From contig OZ020525.1 of assembly GCA_963971425.1 (NCBI GenBank), positions 9,717,560-9,781,559 on the forward strand: a stretch of 64,000 nt of DNA, in the 5' to 3' direction. A model generated the notes under the pieces. That model was given only the letters and a program-made list of their open reading frames with translations, was not told the origin of the DNA and did not search any database. Positions 51,340 through 60,900 of the stretch are shown piece after piece. Position 1 is the stretch's first letter; each line of letters starts with the position of its first letter. Origin of the DNA: Bryoerythrophyllum caledonicum (Eukaryota; Streptophyta; Bryopsida; Pottiales; Pottiaceae). The position numbers and the translations under genes are program-made.

Positions 51340-51961
51340 GTAAGTCTCGTCACTGGTTGGAGGAACTTCTTTTCCTTTTGTGGCGGAGGTGCGCATTTCG
51401 AGTGCTTGCGACGTGATGAATTGGGGTGTGAGGTTAGAGTTTCGGTGATGGACTTGGCTATATTGGTTTTGATGGTTTGGGAGATTGTGGTGATCTTGTT
51501 TTTTTGGGTGGATTTGAGAGGGTTTTCGTGTTGGTTGAATTGGTTCTACTGCTGAGGTGTTTGGGATGCGATTGTTGGAGCGTGGTGTGATTGCGGTGAT
51601 GCTGGGTTCTTCTATGTGTATGGCTTTCTTGTGCTTGCGATGGTGGTGAGTGGAATGCAGTTTGGTTTCTGTTCTTGTGTTGGGTGTCATTGTTGTGAAT
51701 TTGCTGCAAGAGGTTGTGAACCGGTTTGTGCGCTCGGGGGCGGTTTGGACCTTGTTGGTTGAGGTTTGAGTGAAGTCTTCGAACTGTTCTTGGTTTAGGT
51801 GGGTGAGTAAGAGGATGGGGTTTAGTTGTTCGCCGGAGGAATGTTTCGTTGTCACGGAAGGAAGAGTTCTAGTAATATTTTGTAGATTTTGAGAACGGTG
51901 GAGCATTTTCTTGAGCTCTACGGCAGCCGCGTACAGGATTGAAAACTTTCTTTTGTTGCAG
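51340..51961 (+). other. Probable 5'-leader intron of the ITPK gene
   Basis: Bounded by donor GTAAGTCTCG (51340) and a pyrimidine-rich acceptor TTCTTTTGTTGCAG (ends 51961). The interior is T/G-rich on the plus strand, as many plant introns are. The long minus-strand frame across it (51211-51906) has no support. Confidence 0.5.
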
Positions 51962-52171
51962 GTTTTGCAGAGCTGTGGGAGGTTACTGTTAGCGAGGAGG
52001 GTTCCCGACGTATGGGATGAGAGTCATCTCGCTCCTTCGTTTTGTGGTAATCGAGAAGTCCGTTGGGGAGACTGAGACGCAACGAAACTGAGAAGTGAAG
52101 AACGTGGAGGAGCTCGGATTTTGAAGTTGCTCACCTGAATACGTTGTTGGGGATCGTGTTGATTGTTGGGC

Positions 52172-55100
52172 ATGAGGCTGGACAGCAACGCCACGACGGT
52201 CGCGTCCCCAGCTTCCGAGAGGCTGTGGGGGGTGGGACTGCTGCAATCTCGCGAACGCTCGCCGCTGTCGTCGTTGGGGAGAATAGTCGACCGCGACCGC
52301 GAGGAGGGGCGTCGCAGGGAAGAGAGCAGGCGCCGCGAGGAAGAGCGCGAGCGCGCGCAGGAGCGCAAGCGCGAGGGCAAGCTCCACAGCCGGGATGCGC
52401 GCTCGCAGATCACCCCTGCCATGTCCCCAACGTACAGCTTGGCACCTCCTACGCTCAGCGTCGGATACGCGCTCACACAAAAAAAGATCGAGAGCTTCAT
52501 GCAACCAAAGCTGGAAGAATACGCGAGGTACGTCAACTCTTGTGCTCTTCAACCTTCAAGTTAGTTTTTGAGTTTCTGCACCTGTCTGGGGTTGGTGCTT
52601 GTGGTGGTTATTACATATTTCCTCTTCATTGCTGATGTCCTCATCGTTTGTCTGAGCGAAGAAAATTTGTAGTTAGCTCGACAACCTCTACTTCTGTAGT
52701 TTTTGTCAACCTTTCAGTTACTGAACGTGTTTTTGGTTTGACAGGTTGAAGGGGATCTCACTTGTGGCAATAGATCGCAGCATACCGCTGACTGATCAAG
52801 GACCTTTTGACGTGCTTCTACACAAGGTTAGTTTTCTCGCCGTATATTCCGTGAAATATGGGTTCAACGTTGACTTTAGAGAAGGAATAGTGTTTGAAAC
52901 GATTCTTTAGTCTCTTCAATGGATGGGTTAGACTAAGTTCTGTGAGTTTTCGTTCCGAGGGATCGAACGCATGTCTTTTTCTAACAAGAACGTTGGCGTG
53001 ATGCTTTTACCGACTGGTATTTGCAGTTCACAGGGAAGGAGTGGAGCAAATCGTTGGAGGTGAGAGTTTAAAGATCTGAGGGAGATGGAAGGGAGATGGT
53101 TGCCTGTTTCTTCTCGCTTCTGCTTAGCCAGCGTTAGGCTTTCGGAAGGTCCAAAGAATAATAGCCCCTCTCTTGTTATGTACCTGTCTAGAATCTCGAA
53201 TAGTACGGTTATGTATCCCAGGAAGTATTCATTCAGTATCTGGCTTCTACGTAGTTCATGTACTAATGAAAAACGAAGAGTAGTAAGTTGTGATCGTTCA
53301 ACTCTAGAAACACCATGTTCTCTGAGAATCTGCCTGGGTTGGGTTGTTGAAGAAGCGTTGGATGATCTTTATGTCTTTATCGGATGGCTCGTTCTCGCGC
53401 CTATATCTGGATGCTTAGAATCCTTTTCGTACTTCACCTAGATAATGGTCCTTAGCTTTGTCTAAGGACAGTTGCAGGAGATGGATTAGAGGCTCCCTGC
53501 ATAGTATTAGTCCATAAGTGTGACTTATATGTGAACCCGTTGAAACAGGACGTGGGAAGGTACTCCCCTGGTTGGCTTAGGCAGTTTTTTTGAGACTCTT
53601 TGTGACGCCTGCAGGACTACGAGAAAAAGTATCCGGACGTCGTTGTGCTTGACCCTCCTGAAGCTATACTACAGCTTCGCAATCGCCAATCCATGCTACA
53701 GGATGTTGCAGACCTAGACATGAGTAATTCTGGAGGTGAGCCCGGATACTCTCCCTCTGAGTTGCTAAAGTTGGGATGTGATATCCCAACGAAGTTATGC
53801 TTGTGTATAATAGTATAAAGCGTACTGTGGGCAGATCATTTATTTCAGTTTCCACCATCTGTTTGCAGGGTACAAATGAACCAACAAAATCCTCAGATAC
53901 ATCTGTAACCTCGGGTAGGTTGTGTGCAGTCCTACCGGAGCCTTTTAAATACTTGTACTGAAGGTGCATCTATTATTTGTACCTATTTTGATTGAGTGTG
54001 GGTGCTGCTTTTCAGGATTCGTTGGAGTTCCGAAACAGCTAGTGGTTACTGGCGATGCAGCGTCGATTCCTGCCTCTGTCTCCGCGGCTGGCTTGAAACT
54101 TCCATTAGGTCAGTATTGTACAACCAGATTCGATGAATTTGGCGATTTCCTATGCTCATTAGCATTACTTATCATGGCACAAGCACAGTATCATCAACGT
54201 GTTACTATGGTTTGTGACGCTCTGCATTTCTGTGTAGTGGCGAAGCCACTGGTGGCAGATGGATCGGCAAAGGCACATGCCATGTCTCTAGCTTACGACA
54301 AGTCGTGTTTGACCCAGTTGGATCCACCTTTGATGCTACAAGAGTTCGTCAACCATGGTATGCTCTTACTTTACCGTCCAAAAGCACTTTCTGGTTCAAA
54401 ATACTGTGAATCGTACAACCTCATACTATATATTTAATACGACTGATCACTTTTTGACGCGTTCTGCTATTACAGGGGGGGTACTCTTCAAAACCTACGT
54501 AGTCGGTGACCATGTCAGAGTAGTGCGGAGGTTTTCCTTGCCGGATGTGCAAGAAGGGGAGTCGAGGAATGGTGTTATGCCATTTCCAAGAGTATCATGT
54601 GCAGCCGAATCAGCCGAAAATGCTGATCTGGATCCCCAAGCTGCTGGTATTTCAATCTCTCCTCGATGTACTTGTTGAGTATTTGTAAGCTTCGTGTAGT
54701 GAACATGGTTATTCTTCTGTTCTGCAAATTTCTGATTTCCACTGGTTTTGTTTCATAGCACTGCCGCCCCGCCAGCTTCTTGACAGCCTCTCAAAAGAGC
54801 TCCGTCGAAGGCTGGTAAGTTCGTTCAGTCTTTCCATAATTTTCCTGATAGAAAATGCGAGCTCATTTTGTAGTTCAGTTCACTGTTCCTTCTGTCAACG
54901 GACCAATGAGACAGCGTGTTTTTCCCATTCTAACCCTTTTTTGCCGATGGTTGCTTTACCAGCGTTTGCAGCTCTTCAATATGGACATCATCCGAGAAGG
55001 GGGAGCTGGGAATCGTTACTATGTCATTGATATAAATTACTTCCCAGGTACTGTACTGCTGCAGGTTTCTTCTTTTATGCTCAGCAGTACACTTTTGGCA

Positions 55101-55237
55101 GCAATTTTGTTTCATACTCTGATGACCTTCCCTTGTAATCTGCAGGGTACGGAAAAATGCCTGATTATGAACGAGTCTTTACAGACTTCTTGTCAGATTT
55201 GGCGTTGAGGAGGAGCCAGAAGTCATCAAGAGTGTAG
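52172..55237 (+). CDS. ITPK: Inositol-tetrakisphosphate 1-kinase / inositol 1,3,4-trisphosphate 5/6-kinase (10 exons)
   Basis: Exons 52172-52527, 52745-52826, 53027-53059, 53615-53735, 54016-54108, 54238-54357, 54476-54646, 54759-54814, 54963-55047 and 55146-55237 all join in phase at GT-AG borders. They give 1209 bases (402 residues). The protein has the ATP-grasp layout of plant ITPKs: [10 protein letters not shown] near the start of the kinase fold, [31 protein letters not shown] nucleotide-binding segment, [19 protein letters not shown], and the metal-binding [15 protein letters not shown] at the end. The enzyme phosphorylates inositol phosphates in the cytosol, feeding phytate and inositol pyrophosphate synthesis. 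ATG 52172 is the first in frame after a TGA at 52160. It adds about 90 residues, rich in Arg and Glu, before the kinase fold; a second ATG lies just before that fold. No stop or frameshift, so it is probably functional. Confidence 0.93.
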
Positions 55238-56139
55238 GCTTCTAGAAATCTAGACACGTAGTCGTAGTCATTGTTTCTCATGCCCTATCCTTTTGACCAA
55301 AGCAATATGGTATTCCTTACAACCACGCAGGAAATAATTTTTTTGTAAATATTTTCCGTAGGCCAACGAAAACCGATGGAAAGTTGTGATATAGTGCAGC
55401 TAAATTACAACCTTTTCTACACTAAATGGTTCTCGTCAGCTTCACTTGTTCAGACACTCCAACGCTTCCAACATTTTATTTCCGTGCTCTTAGTTGAGAA
55501 CATGCCCATATGCGAACTCAAGCCTTCTAGATTCTCGTCGTAAATATCTCCAGCGGATCGAGAATAAAATGTAGGACGATATTTTCTGTTGACATGTTCA
55601 TCGCTCGTGAACTTGAAGGATTGAGGTATTGTCAACGTGCTATGTTTTTACAAAAGGAGTTGTATATGCGTCATCTTGTCGCTTTGAGACTAATGTTTTG
55701 TAAAAAACTAGTTTAAAATGAAGTGTCTCCAAATGGAGGACGTCCACTTGGGTGTCGAGTAGTGCTCAAACCGCCAGTGACAGTGTAATCACTGTGCTAC
55801 AGCAGCATCTGGCTGACACATTGAGGCAAGAAGGAATGCTGTCAAGCCATATGGAGGTGAAATATCCAGATTGGCAACCAATGGAAGCGCAATAACTGCC
55901 GGAGCGACATTCGCCAGAGTGTGCATCATGTGCACGCTGGAATTGGCCATGTTCGGCTCTCGGACATTCCGCCGCCCTCTGAGAGGTCTCCGGAAAGGGA
56001 GGCGACATTACCCACAGTTTTGACCTCCTTTCTCACTTTGGATTCTTCAACTTGGCTCTGGATTTCTATATTCAGTTCCAAAAGAGGAAAGGCAGCTTCG
56101 ATGACCTCTCCTTCCTTCAAAAGACAGCAAATACTAGTA
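55238..56139. other. Downstream of the ITPK gene, no gene supported
   Basis: Likely 3' UTR at first, then intergenic. 55790-56030 has moderate GC and coding-like frames on both strands (for example a plus frame around 55880-56020). I do not recognise them. Confidence 0.45.
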
Positions 56140-56290
56140 GTAGTAGTAAGAACTCCGGCCTTCTTTGAAGGTCGGCGTGAATGAAGTGTCTGTTCGTTCC
56201 ATACACTATATCGATGCCTAGAAGACAAGGATAAGTGGTTGGGAACTACTTCCCTCTTTCGGGGGTAGACACTATGGAAGGTAGCAAGTG
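56140..56290 (-). repeat. SINE-related repeat, 5'-truncated copy
   Basis: A (AGT)n run followed by ACTCCGGCCTTCTTTGAAGG, GAATGAAGTGTCTGTTCGTT and ACTACTTCCCTCTTTCGGGG. It matches the body and microsatellite tail of the SINE family on the minus strand. Confidence 0.65.
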
Positions 56291-56370
56291 ACCGAGGAAA
56301 GGAAAAGTATTTATTTTGAAAATGAGGAAAGAGAGAGGGATGCAAAGGGTTAATTAATTGATTAAAAATG

Positions 56371-56395
56371 GGATTTTTTTTTTTTGTTTTTTTTT
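56371..56395 (-). other. Poly(A)-like tract on the minus strand
   Basis: Two T runs (12-13 and 9 bases) on the plus strand read as A runs on the minus strand, about 135 bp beyond the stop of the 224-codon ORF. It could be the tail of a minus-strand retroelement. Confidence 0.5.
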
Positions 56396-56529
56396 GTTGG
56401 CAAATACAAAATAAAAGCTAGAAGAAAAAGAAGTTCAACTAAAGCTCAAAGGCTAATTGTACCAAGTGAACTAGGCATTTTAGCGAATATAGGAAATTGA
56501 TGTTTGGGGATAAAATTATTGAGAACAAA

Positions 56530-57204
56530 TTAGGGGAGGTGTAAGAATCTAAGCGTTCTCTGCATCATGTCTCCGACTTGGGCCGACAGCTGTTCTTCTG
56601 ATAATTCTTTCGGATGTCCAAGAAGCCAACGATTATGACCCCAATGTGTTGCGCCCTCCTGGGGTGGTATCGGGTTGGCGATTAGGCCCCATAGTTGGTC
56701 TTGATTGGGTCCTTCATATGTTGCTTCAAAGTAACGAATTGGTCCTTCAGCCTCGGTCCTTCCTACCCATAGAAATTGGCTCAATACTCGTGCTTGACCT
56801 CGAATGAGATCTCCAATGAACCTCACTCGAGCTCTATTAGTGGCAGAAGGCTCAGGTCTCTCTGGTACGCGAGTAGGTAAAGGGGGATAAATCGGAGGTC
56901 CTGGACAAAGAGGGGCTCTACCAGGACATCCAAAGTTCAGAGGGCCTTTGAGTCTAGGTCTCTGGTAAGGTGGTTCCAAAACTAAGTCAGTGGTAGGTGG
57001 ACAAATGCGGTGTCTACTCTGAGGAGAGGGTGGTTGTGTGAGAGGAAGATTGTGATCTGGGAGATCAGAAAATGAGAGCTCTTGCTCAGCATGTGTAGTT
57101 TGAGATACTATCATCGGTTGGGAATCCGTGTTAGCAGAAGGTTGAGTATTGACATCTACAGGGTTGTCAGAACTCGAGGAGCGATACCATATAGTGTTAG
57201 ACAT
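56530..57204 (-). CDS. Hypothetical protein, 224 codons, next to the LINE
   Basis: Uninterrupted minus-strand ORF with a true ATG at 57204. The first half is Ser/Pro/Gln-rich and looks disordered, with several Pro-rich stretches. The second half (from RVRFIGDLIRGQ on) is more globular, with Trp, Tyr and an amphipathic C-terminal helix. No zinc knuckle, RT or transmembrane segment. It lies downstream of the LINE on the same strand and before a poly(A)-like tract, so it could be an extra ORF of the LINE, the gag-like ORF of another element, or an unrelated gene. The decayed LINE at 27372-32717 has no equivalent after its C-terminal domain, which argues against an integral LINE ORF. Confidence 0.45.
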   Translation of the reverse strand: MSNTIWYRSSSSDNPVDVNTQPSANTDSQPMIVSQTTHAEQELSFSDLPDHNLPLTQPPSPQSRHRICPPTTDLVLEPPYQRPRLKGPLNFGCPGRAPLCPGPPIYPPLPTRVPERPEPSATNRARVRFIGDLIRGQARVLSQFLWVGRTEAEGPIRYFEATYEGPNQDQLWGLIANPIPPQEGATHWGHNRWLLGHPKELSEEQLSAQVGDMMQRTLRFLHLP

Positions 57205-57612
57205 GGTGGTATGCGGCGTACTAGGTATTGGGTGCTATTGATGTGGTTGGAAGTAGAGATGGATGTGATTTCAGGGACGTCTTTTTTATAAGGAAGTGTT
57301 GGTGGTAAGATTGATCTTTTAGACTGTTCCCGAATCATTTTGCTTATCAGTGTGAGACAAGTGTCACTATATGTGTGGACCGTTTGTTATTTTGTTTTGG
57401 GCATAATTTGTGTGACGGTGGTTTTGTCTGTATATACATAGTGTAGTAAGCATGAATCTCGTGTTGATTATTTTAGCCATAAAGTGGTTGTCAAGTGGGC
57501 ATTGTCCATGTTGTGCTTTTAAATTTATGATCGTTTGTCATTTATTGCGATATTATTAATAGAACATTAGCTAATAGTAAGATGGTGTTGAGGAGGAGTT
57601 TGATGCGAGTGA
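57205..57612. other. Spacer between hypothetical ORF and LINE
   Basis: Probable 3' untranslated region of the LINE on the minus strand. No repeat or RNA structure recognised. Confidence 0.5.
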
Positions 57613-57969
57613 CTATGGGGGGTCATGTATTATGGGTATTGGTTGGTTATTTTCAATGCGTCTTTTGTGTAATAGTATAGACATGGCATGGTGGGTGGCG
57701 ATGGTGTTAATATTTTTTAATGTGTGTTTAATGTTGGTGATTGGGAGTTTGAATCTTTCTGCAAGTATTGTTATTGGCGGGGTATGGGATGTGGCTCTAG
57801 CCCCAGCTGTAACAATGATGATAGGATCTACTTTCCAGCCATGGCTAATTATACTATCAATTAGTGGTTGGTATTTAATGATTTTGTTTAGAGTTGTTTG
57901 AGTTGAGAATCTGTCATTGCAGTATGCAAATTCAATAAATTGTATTGTTAAGTTTGGGTTTATAATGGT
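57613..57969 (-). pseudogene. Frame-shifted C-terminal extension of LINE ORF2
   Basis: After the C9 run, the frame one base further on stays open for about 118 codons to TAG 57613-57615. It encodes FIEFAYCNDRFS, GWKVDPIIIVTAGARATS, FKLPITNIKHT and HAMSILLHKRRIENNQ segments. The old LINE copy at 32380-32717 has the same peptide order, so this was once part of the polyprotein. The shift disconnects it in this copy. Confidence 0.75.
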
Positions 57970-60900
57970 GGGGGGGGGTGGCGTTTAGTTGGAGGCCTCG
58001 AACACAGAGTATGTCAGGCCTAAATCGAGCGTTACAATGGCATCTGGGAAGGAGGCATGTGCATGGAAGGAGCCATGAGGGGACGGTATTTTCCGGTGGG
58101 TTATTGTTGTAGGTGCCTGCGTTCATGAGGGTGTAGCAGCGGGATTTATTAGAGGAAATTAACATTTTTTGAATTTCCCATACAGCTTTGTTATGGCGTT
58201 TTGTAATTAGGGCATGGATGTGGGGGTGGTGACATTTCAACAAGAGATGATGCCATGTGTCAGGATCAGTGGAGTTACATATGGAGCACGTTATATTGGG
58301 AAATCTGATATTTCCAAAGAATAACTGTTTTCGGGCGTTTCCCATATATTGTCCAGTTCGGAATTTAATGAGACATGTAGTTTGGGCGTCAGTGATGGTT
58401 GAATTGTTCCAAAAGTCAGTCGAGAGTGTTGTATCGATGTCATTGTTATTAAGCCATTTTTCTATGTTGGGAAATTGTGTTGCTATGACTACTAAATTGT
58501 GAGTTTTATCATATTTAAGTAAATATTTATCTAGAAATCGTATTGGTCCATTGTCTGGAGAATTTGTCATGTTAGGCCATTGGTCTTGGTGATAATAGTA
58601 TGGGGTGGGATGTGCAAATTCATGTGGTTTGGAGGCATGTTTATAAGGTTTGTTAGCACCATCTTTAGCCAATTTGTCGGCTTGTTCATTTCCTATTATA
58701 TTGTTGTGGGCTCTAACTTTAAGTAATATGGTGGGGTGTGTTCTTTTGAGGAGGAGATGAATTATGGAAGTTAATAGGGTTCGGTCCGGATGATTAGTAT
58801 GAGATGTTGGGTGTTTGATGTGGGTATTGAGAAGATAAAGGATATTAAGGCAATCTGTGAAGATATATGCTGGTTCAGTTGGAAATTGTTTAAGAATAAT
58901 TTTTAAAGTTTTATGAAGAGCCATCATTTCTGCTCTTAGTATGTTTTGTAGGCCAGGTAATCGTTTGGAAATGTTTAGGTTTTTTGTACAGTTGTGGATA
59001 CCATATCCGGCAGCTTCGTTTTGCCCTATGTCAGGACTAGTTTCAATAGGTTTTGTGAATGAGCCATCCGTATAGTAACAATATTTTGGGTTGAATTTCA
59101 GAGGAGGGTTGGTGTTGTATTGTGGGTGAGGTGGGAGAGGATGATTATGATTACAGGAATAGGTGGGATAAGGGAGGGTTGACCAAAGTTTACTCTGATT
59201 GATTTTGGGTTGGATTGGGTTTGGTGGGGCCGGATTAGTGTAGATATAGTCAATGCCTAGTGATTGTGTTGTGCTGTGGATTATAGCTAGTTGTTCTCTA
59301 GTACATATGATATTTTTGTTGTGATGTATACAAAAGATTTGTAAACTAGATGGTTCAATGTGTTTTTTGTTAGATGTATGGCTTAGAGTGGGTTTGGTAT
59401 ATGTGATGGTATCTGCATCAAAGAGTGTAATGATGTGTGTATCAATAAATGGTCCTGTATATGGTGTAGGATTTTTGTACCAATTTTTGTCTGGCGCAAT
59501 TATGAAAGTTATATTGTTTGGATGTTGTTGTGCAACTAATCTGGCCCAGTGTATAGCTTGTTGAACATCTTGATTGGTATGTGGATGTGCAAGTCCTTTA
59601 CCATGCCATTTGGAGTTAAATGCTTTTCCTAGTGAACCAAAGACTTTATCACAGTCAAAAGGTGAAAAAAATTTGTTTAGAGTTGTAGAGCAGGTTATTG
59701 GTGATGAGAAATATGTGTGTTTTATGTCAAATATCTGTATTAGAGAGTGAAGGATTTCAGTAGGTAAAGTATATTGCGCCGAGCGGTGGGGGATTTTGTT
59801 AAAGAGTTGAGGTTTGTATCTTTGATATAGCCAGATTATTTCAGTTTCAAATGGTTGTGTGCCTGGAGTGAGGTCAAGAATGTTGTGTTTAGATTGTTGA
59901 TATTGTGTCCATAACCATTTCAATCGTGTGGTAGGTATGGTGGTAAGGTAATGTCCATTGTGTTCATAAAGGTGAGTTTTTTCGTTTTGGACTATTATTG
60001 TGGGTGTGGAGATGTTAATATCTTTTTCTGGGTTACATTCTGTGGTAATAATTGAGAGGAGTGGGATGTTTGTAGGTGGGTGGACGTATCGGGTGTCAGT
60101 GGTTTGTATTTGGGGGTGGTGGACCGCTAATGTATTGGCATAGTGGTTGTATTGTTGTTGTTGGAAGTATTGGATAAGGAGTGAGATATTGTGGTTAATC
60201 ACGATTGTGTTATTCCATGGAAATAGATGGCGTTGTGGTTGCCATTTCAAATACTGGGTGTTATTATTGAGTATCCATTGACATAGAAATGTTTCATCAT
60301 TTTTTACAATGTTATGTTTATCGGTATATTTCCGAGTGTGATGGTTGATTATTTTGAAAATAGGAAATGTGGAAGGGTTTTTAATTATCTTGAGGGGAGG
60401 ACGTGTGAGATTAGTGTTATTATGGATCGATGGGGGGTCGGGGGTTGTTGTGATTTGCGTTGTGGTATTGTTGTTTATGATAATATATGTGTGTTTTAGT
60501 GTACGGGGTGGGTAATGTAAGGTGCATAGCAGAGAACATTGTTCAGTACATACGGGTTGACAAAATAATTGCGTGGCAATGTGAAGTGTTGTTTTAATTA
60601 GTCTTGTGGGGGTGCTATAAAATTGTTTGAAATCATTGTGGTCCATTAAATGTGTGCCATTAGGCAGAATAATCTGTTGGAGTTTTGTGATATTATATGT
60701 ATGAAGTTTTTGTAGTAATTTGTTGGATAGTGCGGTATTTAGATTAGGTAATTGTTCAGATTCCATGTTCCAGTTTTGTTCGAGTGGTGTTGGTTTTAGT
60801 AAGAATTGTTCAAGAGTGCTACGAAGATGAATGCCCGCGTAGGATTTTAGTAGGAATATAGTGCGGGTGATGGGAGAGCGGATACAATCTGATTTTTTTA

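Noticed and set aside
51211..51906. 231-codon minus-strand ORF opposite the ITPK leader intron
   Set aside because: It overlaps a T/G-rich intron, whose complement is naturally stop-poor; the peptide is low-complexity and matches no family.
51989..52552. Two overlapping minus-strand ORFs of 187 and 170 codons
   Set aside because: They are shadows of the GC-rich first coding exon of the ITPK gene.
53085..53441. 118-codon plus-strand ORF within an ITPK intron
   Set aside because: It lies between well-defined exons 3 and 4 and is not needed for the conserved kinase sequence.
53875..53930. Possible extra ITPK exon between exons 4 and 5
   Set aside because: An acceptor-like GCAG and donor-like GGTAGG exist, but inclusion would put a stop in phase, and exon 4 joins exon 5 directly in the family pattern.
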